Positions 8,883 to 16,660 of a DNA stretch of 64,000 nucleotides are shown piece after piece (the first letter of the stretch is position 1; every line of letters starts with the position of its first letter). The position numbers and the translations under genes are program-made. A model generated the notes under the pieces. That model did no database searches and had not been told where the DNA came from. It saw nothing but the letters and a program-made list of their open reading frames with translations. The stretch spans positions 144,915 to 208,914 of the forward strand of contig CALSYL010000003.1 in the NCBI GenBank assembly GCA_943841495.1, in the 5' to 3' direction. Source of the stretch: an uncultured bacterium (lineage in GTDB: Bacteria > Fidelibacterota > Marinisomatia > Marinisomatales > Marinisomataceae).

Positions 8883-10478
8883 ATGACTAAAAAGCCAAAA
8901 AGAAATCAAAGTTTTAAAAGCATAAGCGGTGAAGAGCTTAAAGAGTCTTATTCTGCAAACAATAATATAGATAAGTATAATATTGACCCAGGACACTTTC
9001 CTTATACTAGAGGAATTCATAAAAATATGTATAGAGGGAAACTATGGACAATGAGACAATTTTCTGGTTTCAGTACTCCAGAAAAAACAAACGAAAGGTA
9101 TAAATATCTTTTAAAGAATGGACAAACAGGATTATCAGTAGCATATGATATGCCGACACTTATGGGTTATGACCCTGATCATGAATTATCCGTTGGTGAG
9201 GTTGGTGTTTGTGGAGTAAATGTATCTTCATTAGAGGATATGGAAACTTTATTTGACGGTATAAATTTAGAAGAAATTTCAGTTTCACAAACAATTAATG
9301 GTCCCGCAATTATTCTTTTTGCTTTTTATATAGCATTAGCCAAAAAGAAAAATATTGATATCAGCAAATTAAGAGGTACTTTACAAAATGATGCTTTAAA
9401 AGAATATATGGCCCAAAAAGAGTGGATTTTTCCACCTGAACCGTCAGTTAAGTTAGTAGTTGATATAATTGAATTCTGTTCAAAAGAAATGCCATTATAC
9501 AATCCTGTATCAGTAAGCGGTTATCATATAAGGGAGGCGGGTTCTACTGCTGCTCAAGAACTAGCTTTTACACTGAATAATGGTTTTGCTTACATAGAAG
9601 AGTCTCTTGAAAGAGGATTAAAAATTGATGATTTTGCACATAGGTTATCATTTTTCTTTAATGCTCACATGGATTTTTTTGAAGAGATTGCTAAATATAG
9701 AGCCGCAAGAAGAATTTGGGCTAATAGATTAAAAAATAAATATAATGCAAAAAATGAAAGTTCGTTAAAATTAAAATTTCATACTCAAACGGCTGGTTGT
9801 TCATTGACTGCTCAACAACCTGAGAATAATATAGTAAGAACAGCTTTTGAAGCTATGTCTGCTGTTTTAGGTGGCACTAATTCTTTGCATACAAATTCAT
9901 TAGATGAGACATTGGCTCTTCCATCAGAAAAAGCAGCAAAAATTGCATTAAGAACTCAACAAATTTTGGCATATGAAACAGGAGTTCCTAATGTTGCTGA
10001 TCCATTAGGAGGTTCATGGTATATTGAAGAGTTAACCGATAAGATAGAAATGCAAGCAAATAAATACTTTGAAGAAATTAAAGAAATGGGTGGCACTGTA
10101 CAGGCTATTGAAGAAGGATATTTTCAAAAGAAAATTGCTGAATCAGCATCTATATATCAAGAGTCTATCGATTCCAAAGAAAGAATTATTGTTGGGGTAA
10201 ATGATTTCGTTGAAGAAGATGAAAAATTAGATATTGAAATTCTAAAAATTTCTAAAGACGCTCAAGAAACACAGGAAAAAAAGATTCAAGAGCTCAGAAA
10301 AAGAAGAGATAATAAACTTCTCGAAGAAAAAATGAAAAAACTAAGCGATGCCTGTAAAAAAGATTTAAATTTAGTACCCTATTTAGTAGATGTTGCTGAA
10401 ACTGGTGGCACAGTAGGTGAGATTGTTGAAATAATGAAAAAAGTTTATGGAGAGTGGGAAGAGTCTTTTGGAATTTAA
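8883..10478 (+). CDS. Adenosylcobalamin-dependent acyl-CoA mutase, large subunit (isobutyryl-CoA mutase-like)
   Basis: This is the TIM-barrel subunit of the methylmalonyl-CoA mutase superfamily, which catalyses 1,2-carbon-skeleton rearrangement of acyl-CoAs by radical chemistry with AdoCbl. Conserved parts are FPYTRGIH, MYRGKLWTMRQF, GYDPDH and SGYHIREAG (His215). The 531-aa protein lacks the C-terminal B12-binding domain, so it needs a separate small subunit, which is not in this window. Substrate residues look non-canonical: Phe60 and Gln178 stand where methylmalonyl-CoA mutases have Tyr89 and Arg207, and match Phe80 and Gln198 of isobutyryl-CoA mutase (residue pairs recalled, not aligned here). 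An automatic label of methylmalonyl-CoA mutase may be wrong. The C-terminal ~90 aa are charged. Confidence 0.88.
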   Translation: MTKKPKRNQSFKSISGEELKESYSANNNIDKYNIDPGHFPYTRGIHKNMYRGKLWTMRQFSGFSTPEKTNERYKYLLKNGQTGLSVAYDMPTLMGYDPDHELSVGEVGVCGVNVSSLEDMETLFDGINLEEISVSQTINGPAIILFAFYIALAKKKNIDISKLRGTLQNDALKEYMAQKEWIFPPEPSVKLVVDIIEFCSKEMPLYNPVSVSGYHIREAGSTAAQELAFTLNNGFAYIEESLERGLKIDDFAHRLSFFFNAHMDFFEEIAKYRAARRIWANRLKNKYNAKNESSLKLKFHTQTAGCSLTAQQPENNIVRTAFEAMSAVLGGTNSLHTNSLDETLALPSEKAAKIALRTQQILAYETGVPNVADPLGGSWYIEELTDKIEMQANKYFEEIKEMGGTVQAIEEGYFQKKIAESASIYQESIDSKERIIVGVNDFVEEDEKLDIEILKISKDAQETQEKKIQELRKRRDNKLLEEKMKKLSDACKKDLNLVPYLVDVAETGGTVGEIVEIMKKVYGEWEESFGI

Positions 10479-10481
10479 GCT

Positions 10482-10889
10482 ATGAATAAAGTTACTATAT
10501 CTATATCAATTGTTTTTGTAATTGTTGTTAGCTGGATTTTTTACTTAACAAATTTTAAGCAAGATAGTTCATTAACTGTTCGTTATTATTCAGTAGGTGA
10601 GCTATCTGACATCTCTAGTCAGATTGATAAAGTAAAAGTAGGAGGATATATCAAACCTAATTCTATTATTATATCTGAAGATGATCAATTAGATGCATCT
10701 TTTTTTGTATATCAAAATAATGATAGTGTTAAAGTATCCTATTACGGTATTCGTCCTGATTTGTTTAAAGATGATGCCGAGGTTGTAGTTTCTGGTTCAT
10801 ATAACAATAGTCAAATATCTGCTACAGAATTGCAAACAAAGTGCGCTTCTAGGTATGAGGGCGATTTAAAAAATATTGAAAAAATATAA
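10482..10889 (+). CDS. ccmE: Cytochrome c maturation heme chaperone CcmE, cysteine variant
   Basis: CcmE carries heme covalently on the outer face of the membrane and hands it to CcmF for attachment to apocytochrome c. The 135-aa protein has one N-terminal membrane anchor (about 5-23) and the beta-barrel pattern VGGYI, DASFFVYQ, YYGIRPDLF, VVVSGSY. The usual heme-binding His of HxxxY is replaced by cysteine: Cys121-A-S-R-Tyr125. CxxxY CcmE proteins are known from Desulfovibrio and archaea. The stop overlaps ccmF by one base. Confidence 0.9.
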   Translation: MNKVTISISIVFVIVVSWIFYLTNFKQDSSLTVRYYSVGELSDISSQIDKVKVGGYIKPNSIIISEDDQLDASFFVYQNNDSVKVSYYGIRPDLFKDDAEVVVSGSYNNSQISATELQTKCASRYEGDLKNIEKI

Positions 10890-12856
10890 TGATCTCCCAA
10901 ATTGGTAGCATAGCAATTAGTTTGGCAGGAGGTTTGATTTTTTCTTCCTTTTTATTTCTTGGTTTATTTAAGATTCTAGATAACAAAAAATATTTATTTG
11001 TAGCTGAGAGAGCAATTTTAGCGACATGTTATAGTATTTTTTTAGCATTTTTTTGTTTATTGAATGAGTTATTGGTTAGCAATTTCAATCTTCAGTATGT
11101 TGCTCAATATACTAGCTATGAAACACCGATGTTTTTTAAAGTTACTGCTTTATGGGCAGGGCAAGCTGGATCATTGTTATTCTGGTCATTTATAACTTCG
11201 CTTTTTACTGTCGTTTATATTTTTACAACATTAAAACGAATGGAGTCACTCAAGTTTCATTCATATCTAATACTTGCATTTATTTTTTCGTTTTTTATAC
11301 TTTTGTCAAATTTTATTGCAAATCCATTTGATCCTGTTTCTTCAGATATTATTGTACAAAATGGAAATGGATTGAATCCATTGTTACAGAATTTTTTTAT
11401 GGCTATACATCCTCCTATTCTTTACATAGGATTTACTGGCTCAGCTATTATATTTGTTATGGCTTTAGCTGCATCAATTTCAAAAGATATTACCTTTGAT
11501 TGGGTACAATCTATAAGGAGATGGTCGCTATTTGTGTGGACATTTCTTTCTGCTGGTATTATTCTTGGAGGATACTGGGCTTATAATGAATTAGGTTGGG
11601 GCGGTTATTGGGCTTGGGATCCAGTAGAGAATTCTTCATTGATGCCTTGGCTTACATTAACAGCTTTTATTCACTCATCAATGATTCAGGAAAAAAGAGG
11701 AATGCTTAAAAAATGGAATTTTTTATTAGCTACTTCAACTTATTTATTGGTAATTCTAGGAACTTTTATTACAAGAAGTGGTGTTATTTCATCTGTACAT
11801 TCTTTCACTGCTGAAAACCTTGGACCTATGTTTTTTAGCTTTCTTTCGTTATTAATTTTTTATACGATATTTTGGTTTTTCAAAAGAAAGTCTTACTTAG
11901 ATACTGATGATAGAATTGATTCTTTCACATCCAGAGAAGGAGGATTTCTTTATAATAATTTAATCCTTATTTTAATGTGCTTTACTATAATGTGGGGTAC
12001 ACTATTTCCCATCTTATCTGAAGCTTGGGACGGTAATAAAATATACGTTGGTGCATCATATTTTAATCAGCTCAATATACCTATTGGTTTGGTTTTATTG
12101 TTTTTAATGGGTATCGGTCCATTGCTTTCATGGAACTATACATCTAATGATATATTACTGCGTAGATTTAAATTGCCTTCAGTTCTAAGTTTTACTTCAG
12201 GTTTTTTCTATTGTTTATTTACAGCATCATTTCAGCTTTATGTTTTTGTAGCTATTATGGGTATAGTATTTACCTTAACTTCTATTCTAGGAGAATTTTT
12301 TAAATCATATAAAAAACAAAAAAATTCTTCTAATATTATTATATCTGTTGCCAAAATGCTGCTTAGTAATAGACATAAAAATGGGGGATATATTGTTCAT
12401 ATAGGTATTGTACTAATATTTATTGGATTTATTGGAAGAGCATTTGAAGTTGAAAAAGAATTTAGTTTATCTCCTGGTGAACAGATCTATTTTGCTAATT
12501 ATACCTTTAAGCTTAATAGTATAAAAAGTGAGGCTAGGGACAATCATTATGCATTTTTAAGCGATATAGATGTTATAGATAAACAGAATCAATTTTTAAC
12601 TAATCTTAAGCCTGAAAAAAGAATTTATTTTTACTGGAATTCTGATCCTGAAAAAAGACAGCCTCATAGTGAACTAGATATTCATAGTACTATTCAAAAA
12701 GATATATATTCAATTTTTTCAGCTTATGATGCTCAGAAAAATCTTGGTTATTTTAAAATAATGATTAATCCATTAGTCAATTGGGTTTGGATTGGTGGTG
12801 TTATGATGGTAATTGGTTCATTATTTGCATTTTGGCCTTCTAGGAGAAAAGTATAA
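10889..12856 (+). CDS. ccmF: Heme lyase CcmF
   Basis: CcmF ligates heme to the CXXCH cysteines of apocytochromes c in the periplasm. The 655-aa polytopic protein carries the tryptophan-rich WWD heme-handling motif WGGYWAWDPVENSS (~237-250), conserved histidines such as MAIHPPILYIGF, and GTFITRSGVISSVHSF. A C-terminal soluble portion precedes the last membrane segment. It lies between ccmE and a 29-aa ORF that leads into ccmA. Confidence 0.96.
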   Translation: MISQIGSIAISLAGGLIFSSFLFLGLFKILDNKKYLFVAERAILATCYSIFLAFFCLLNELLVSNFNLQYVAQYTSYETPMFFKVTALWAGQAGSLLFWSFITSLFTVVYIFTTLKRMESLKFHSYLILAFIFSFFILLSNFIANPFDPVSSDIIVQNGNGLNPLLQNFFMAIHPPILYIGFTGSAIIFVMALAASISKDITFDWVQSIRRWSLFVWTFLSAGIILGGYWAYNELGWGGYWAWDPVENSSLMPWLTLTAFIHSSMIQEKRGMLKKWNFLLATSTYLLVILGTFITRSGVISSVHSFTAENLGPMFFSFLSLLIFYTIFWFFKRKSYLDTDDRIDSFTSREGGFLYNNLILILMCFTIMWGTLFPILSEAWDGNKIYVGASYFNQLNIPIGLVLLFLMGIGPLLSWNYTSNDILLRRFKLPSVLSFTSGFFYCLFTASFQLYVFVAIMGIVFTLTSILGEFFKSYKKQKNSSNIIISVAKMLLSNRHKNGGYIVHIGIVLIFIGFIGRAFEVEKEFSLSPGEQIYFANYTFKLNSIKSEARDNHYAFLSDIDVIDKQNQFLTNLKPEKRIYFYWNSDPEKRQPHSELDIHSTIQKDIYSIFSAYDAQKNLGYFKIMINPLVNWVWIGGVMMVIGSLFAFWPSRRKV

Positions 12857-12857
12857 A

Positions 12858-12947
12858 ATGGAATTATTCAATCAAGTATTTATCTTTTCATTTTTATTTA
12901 TTTTAATCGTTTATGTATTTTGGCCGCTAATAAAAAACATTAAATAA
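12858..12947 (+). CDS. 29-aa single-span membrane microprotein in the ccm operon
   Basis: A 29-codon ORF starts two bases after the ccmF stop and ends in TAATG shared with ccmA. It encodes one hydrophobic segment (VFIFSFLFILIVYVFWPLI) with a short acidic N-terminus and a Lys/Asn tail. The tight fit between two ccm genes argues that it is translated. It resembles a CcmD-type helper in size, but a better CcmD candidate follows ccmC. I do not recognise a family. Confidence 0.5.
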   Translation: MELFNQVFIFSFLFILIVYVFWPLIKNIK

Positions 12948-13558
12948 TGTTAACAGTTAAGAATCTTAGAAAATCATTTTCAAGCACATGTGTATTAAAT
13001 GATGTTTGTTTTTCTATGGATGTGGGAAAAATTTGTGCAATATCAGGTTCAAATGGTTGCGGTAAAACAACATTTTTAAAATGTATTTCAGGCTTAGTTA
13101 GCTATGACTCAGGATCTGTAGAGTTTAAATCCAATACTAATTTTTTGTTTTTAAGTGACAAGGCTAATATTTTTGGCGATTTAACTATGGAAGAAAATTT
13201 GATTGTTCTTGCTAGGTACCATAATCAAAATATAAATATGAATCAATTTTACGATTCATTAGATAAACTAAATATCAAGGAGCTTAAAAATTTACCACTA
13301 AAATTTTTTTCTCAAGGAAATTTGCAACGCAATAAACTATTAGTTGCTATGAATTTGAATTGGGATTATTTATTTATTGATGAACCGTTTAGTAATTTAG
13401 ATCGCTATGGTATTAAAATATTTAAAGAAATTTTTACCAGTTTAAAATCTAATGGTAAATCAATTATTTTTTCCACCCATCATATTGATGAAAGTAAGTC
13501 TATATGTGATAGTATGATTAGTATTAAAAATGCAACCTTTAAAAGTAATGTTGTCTAA
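12947..13558 (+). CDS. ccmA: Heme exporter ATP-binding protein CcmA
   Basis: CcmA is the ATPase of the CcmABC complex that releases holo-CcmE. The 203-aa ABC domain has Walker A GSNGCGKT (34-41), an unusual signature FSQGN in place of LSGGQ (the Ser and the following Gly are kept), Walker B YLFIDEP and a switch histidine in FSTHHID. Context (ccmF upstream, ccmB overlapping downstream) fixes the identity, which the ATPase sequence alone would not. Confidence 0.9.
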   Translation: MLTVKNLRKSFSSTCVLNDVCFSMDVGKICAISGSNGCGKTTFLKCISGLVSYDSGSVEFKSNTNFLFLSDKANIFGDLTMEENLIVLARYHNQNINMNQFYDSLDKLNIKELKNLPLKFFSQGNLQRNKLLVAMNLNWDYLFIDEPFSNLDRYGIKIFKEIFTSLKSNGKSIIFSTHHIDESKSICDSMISIKNATFKSNVV

Positions 13559-14207
13559 GCTGATATATAACGAATTTTATCTCGAAAGAAAATCCTCTTA
13601 CAATGTATTTTATATGTCTTTTTTTGCTATTTCATGTTTAATGTTTTTACTTTTTTCTTTTCCATTATCAAAAATTACCGATATATCAATTTTTAATGGC
13701 TTTCTTTGGATAATTGTTGCTTTATCATCAATAAAGCTTATTGAGAATTCATTTGCTCGAGAACGTGACTTTAGTATACATGACCTCATATATTCATCAT
13801 CTATAGATTCATCATTAATTTTTCTTTCAAAATTAATTTCTTTGAACTTGATACTGACAGTTGTTCAATTGATTATCCTTTTAGTATATATTTTATTTAC
13901 TGGATTAAATATTGATATTGCTTTCAGTTTAATTCCACTGTTTTTACTTACTAATTTTGGTTTAGTTGGATTTGGTATACTGATTTTTTTAATTACAAAT
14001 ACAACAACTTCAAAAAGTTTTTTATTTCCAGTTATTTTTTTTCCAATAATTATTCCGATTCTTATTAATTCTTCAAATATATCTTTAGGTTTAATTGTTC
14101 AAAATAATACATCTTTATATATTGATTCATGGTTGATATTATTAACTTTTGCATTGCTTGGTATTCTTTTAGGAATAAATCTATTTGGGAGACTGATTAA
14201 ACAATAA
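13530..14207 (+). CDS. ccmB: Heme exporter membrane protein CcmB
   Basis: CcmB is the integral membrane partner of CcmA in the CcmABC complex. The protein of up to 225 aa has six predicted membrane segments and the early motif NSFARERDFSIHDLIYSSSI, which corresponds to the conserved region following the first two helices in CcmB. Two starts are possible: 13530 or the ATG at 13548 (MLSKLIYNEF), which fits the usual CcmB N-terminus better. It overlaps ccmA either way and ends one base into ccmC. Sequence divergence is high, so context carries much of the call. Confidence 0.88.
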   Translation: MQPLKVMLSKLIYNEFYLERKSSYNVFYMSFFAISCLMFLLFSFPLSKITDISIFNGFLWIIVALSSIKLIENSFARERDFSIHDLIYSSSIDSSLIFLSKLISLNLILTVVQLIILLVYILFTGLNIDIAFSLIPLFLLTNFGLVGFGILIFLITNTTTSKSFLFPVIFFPIIIPILINSSNISLGLIVQNNTSLYIDSWLILLTFALLGILLGINLFGRLIKQ

Positions 14208-14854
14208 TGAGCTTAACTTTCTTTATAGTAACAATATTTTTGATGTTAATTAACTTGTGTTGGATTGTATTTTTTACACCAATGGTTCCTGATCAAGAGT
14301 GGGCGCAAAAAATATTCTACTTACATGTTCCAATAGCCTGGTCAGGTTTTTTAGCCTATTTCATTGTTATGATAAATGGTTTTTTATATTTATATAGTAA
14401 AAATCTTAAATATGATAGAATTGGTCATGCTTCAGCTGAAATTGGTACTATTTTTACTTCATTAGTATTAATCACTGGCCCTATTTGGGCAACTCCTATA
14501 TGGGGAAAACCATGGGTATGGGAGCCTAGACTTATTACAACCCTCGTATTATTTTTAATATATATAGGATATTTTATTTTAAGAAATATTGGTCTGTATA
14601 GACAGAGAGTTGCTTTAGTATCAGCTATTATTGGTATTATTGCATTTTTAGATATACCTATAATTTTTATGTCTGTGAATTTTTGGGCAGCAGAAATTCA
14701 GTCTCATCCGCAATTGGGAATGAATAAGCAACCAACTGGTATCTTAAATCCATTTTTATTTTCATTGTTTTCGTTTACCTCATTGATGATTTTGATGTTA
14801 CTTCTTAAAATTCAGGTTTTAAAAAAGAAAGATATTGAGGATAGATATGTATAG
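14207..14854 (+). CDS. ccmC: Heme exporter protein CcmC
   Basis: CcmC attaches heme to CcmE. The 215-aa polytopic protein has the conserved KIFYLHVPIAW and the WWD-type motif WGKPWVWEPRLITTL (from residue 99). In that motif the usual WD is WE, a mild deviation. A conserved histidine lies in SHPQLG after NFWAAEIQ. It is translationally coupled to ccmB, and the ccmD-like ORF begins inside its last codons. Confidence 0.95.
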   Translation: MSLTFFIVTIFLMLINLCWIVFFTPMVPDQEWAQKIFYLHVPIAWSGFLAYFIVMINGFLYLYSKNLKYDRIGHASAEIGTIFTSLVLITGPIWATPIWGKPWVWEPRLITTLVLFLIYIGYFILRNIGLYRQRVALVSAIIGIIAFLDIPIIFMSVNFWAAEIQSHPQLGMNKQPTGILNPFLFSLFSFTSLMILMLLLKIQVLKKKDIEDRYV

Positions 14855-14945
14855 CTATTTATCTTATTTTTTGTCAGCACTTTTTGTTGTATTTATTGCT
14901 ATTTTTACTTGGTTTGTTATTAATGTTAAAAAGTATAGAAATTAA
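14847..14945 (+). CDS. ccmD: CcmD-like small membrane protein (32 aa)
   Basis: This 32-codon ORF overlaps the end of ccmC by eight bases. The product has one membrane helix (about 9-25) followed by a basic tail (KKYRN) and an N-terminus rich in Tyr and Ser. That is the length, topology and gene position of CcmD, which holds CcmABC and CcmE together. Sequence conservation in CcmD is too weak for a firm call on sequence alone. Confidence 0.7.
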   Translation: MYSYLSYFLSALFVVFIAIFTWFVINVKKYRN

Positions 14946-14963
14946 TTTGGGGAAATTATAGTC

Positions 14964-16028
14964 ATGGAAAGAAAAATTGTACATATTGTTGGAACAGGAA
15001 CTATTGGTGAACCTTTAATCGGAATATTGTGCGACCAAAAAAGCAATTTAGGTATCGATGAAGTTACTTTTCACAAACAATCTCCATTAACCAAAGATGC
15101 TCCAAAAATTAAAAATTTAATAGCTAAAGGTGCTAGATTAGCTGTTCATGAAGACAGAATCGATAGCTTTAAAGAAATAGGGCTCGAGCCTGAATTTACA
15201 ATGGATGAAGCTGTAGCTAGAAGTTCTGTAGTTATTGATTGTACACCTAGCGGATTTGGCCATAAAAACAAAGCTGAATTTTATAGTAAATATGCTGATA
15301 AAGTTAAAGGCTTTCTTGCGCAAGGAAGTGAAAATGGGTTTGGAAAAAAATATGCAAGAGGAATTAATGACCACGTTATTAATTCAGAGGATCAATTCTT
15401 ACAAGTAGTGTCTTGCAATACACATAATATTGCTTGTTTAGTAAATACCATAGCTTTAAGCATATCGCCGGATAATCTTGTTAGTGGAAAGTTTGTATGT
15501 ATAAGAAGAAGTAACGATATTAGCCAAACTGGAAGCTTTGTTCCTGCGCCTACAGTTAATGATCACGGGCATCCTGTTTATGGAACTCATCATGCTGAAG
15601 ATGCTGCTGATTTATTTAAGACCATGAATCTCGATTTAGATTTATTTTCTTCTGCTATGAAAGTTAATTCTCAGTATATGCATACAGTTTGGTTTAACTT
15701 GACAGTGAAAGAGCCAACTTCTAAAAGTAAAGTTATTGAAATGTTGACAGCAAATGATAGAATTTCATTAACTGAGCATCATTCAACTAACGAAGTATTT
15801 TCTTTTGGAAGAGACCAAGGTCTATATGGAAGAATTTTAAACCAAAGTGTAATCGTCGAGGATTCTATTAATGTAAAAAATGACCATGAAATATCAGGTT
15901 TTTGTTTTACGCCTCAAGATGGTAATTCAATTTTATCAAGTATTGCAGCCACAGTACGATTCTTAAATCCTCATTCATATCAAGATAAAATTAATTCTCT
16001 AAGTAGATATTTCTTCAACAGAGTTTAA
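14964..16028 (+). CDS. Archaeal-type (type II) glyceraldehyde-3-phosphate dehydrogenase-like protein
   Basis: The 354-aa protein has a Rossmann start (HIVGTGTIG) and then follows the order of motifs in archaeal phosphorylating GAPDH: CTPSGFGHKNK (coenzyme/dimer region), the catalytic motif SCNTHN with Cys151, IRRSND, PAPTVNDHGHPVYGTHHAEDA and MHTVWFNLTVKE. It lacks features of the common bacterial GapA. It is divergent (SCNTHNI in place of SCNTTGL), so a different dehydrogenase activity is possible. Start ATG at 14964 has GGGGAAA upstream. The next gene, an MBL hydrolase, overlaps by one base. Confidence 0.72.
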   Translation: MERKIVHIVGTGTIGEPLIGILCDQKSNLGIDEVTFHKQSPLTKDAPKIKNLIAKGARLAVHEDRIDSFKEIGLEPEFTMDEAVARSSVVIDCTPSGFGHKNKAEFYSKYADKVKGFLAQGSENGFGKKYARGINDHVINSEDQFLQVVSCNTHNIACLVNTIALSISPDNLVSGKFVCIRRSNDISQTGSFVPAPTVNDHGHPVYGTHHAEDAADLFKTMNLDLDLFSSAMKVNSQYMHTVWFNLTVKEPTSKSKVIEMLTANDRISLTEHHSTNEVFSFGRDQGLYGRILNQSVIVEDSINVKNDHEISGFCFTPQDGNSILSSIAATVRFLNPHSYQDKINSLSRYFFNRV

Positions 16029-16660
16029 TGATTCACTACAAAAGAATAGTATCCAGACTTCTTGATCAGAATATTTATGTTCTTTATAATGATTTAAATG
16101 AAGCAATCATTGTTGATCCGGGTCTGGGGTTTGACTTGATAGATAATTTCTTAAAAAATAAAAATTTAACTCCCATTGCTATTATTGGAACTCACGCTCA
16201 CATCGATCATATTGCTTCTGCAAGCGATTGCATAAAGCATTATAATATCCCGTTTTATATTTGTAGAGGAAATAGTATTATGCTTGAACATTATGATATT
16301 ATGAAGGGATACATGAACGTTGATTCAGAAAGACCAGAAGTAAGTCATTGGATCGAAGAGTCGGAAAGAAAGTTAACTATTGGTTCATTTGAATTTAATG
16401 TTAATTATAATCCTGGACATTCTCCGGGGTGTATGAGTTTTGAAATAGACTCACTTATCTTTTGTGGAGATTTAATATTTAAGGGTTCAATTGGCAGAAC
16501 TGATCTTCAAACATCAAATCCAGCTGATATGGAAAAATCATTAGAAATGTTTGTAAATTCATTTGATGTAAATTCTACCTTGCTCCCTGGGCATCGTGAA
16601 ATAACAACATTAGATTATGAATTAAAAACAAATCCATTTTTAGTGAAATATGCAAAATAA
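16028..16660 (+). CDS. MBL-fold metallohydrolase, glyoxalase II-like
   Basis: This 210-aa metallo-beta-lactamase-fold hydrolase has the metal motif THAHIDH (55-61), a later histidine in NPGHSPGC, the aspartate in FCGDLIFKGSIGRTDL and the last histidine in LPGHREIT. It belongs to the hydroxyacylglutathione hydrolase-like branch, which cleaves thioesters. The GRTDL motif is typical of YcbL-type short relatives rather than full glyoxalase II. Cytoplasmic, no signal peptide. It overlaps tilS by 11 bases. Confidence 0.88.
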   Translation: MIHYKRIVSRLLDQNIYVLYNDLNEAIIVDPGLGFDLIDNFLKNKNLTPIAIIGTHAHIDHIASASDCIKHYNIPFYICRGNSIMLEHYDIMKGYMNVDSERPEVSHWIEESERKLTIGSFEFNVNYNPGHSPGCMSFEIDSLIFCGDLIFKGSIGRTDLQTSNPADMEKSLEMFVNSFDVNSTLLPGHREITTLDYELKTNPFLVKYAK

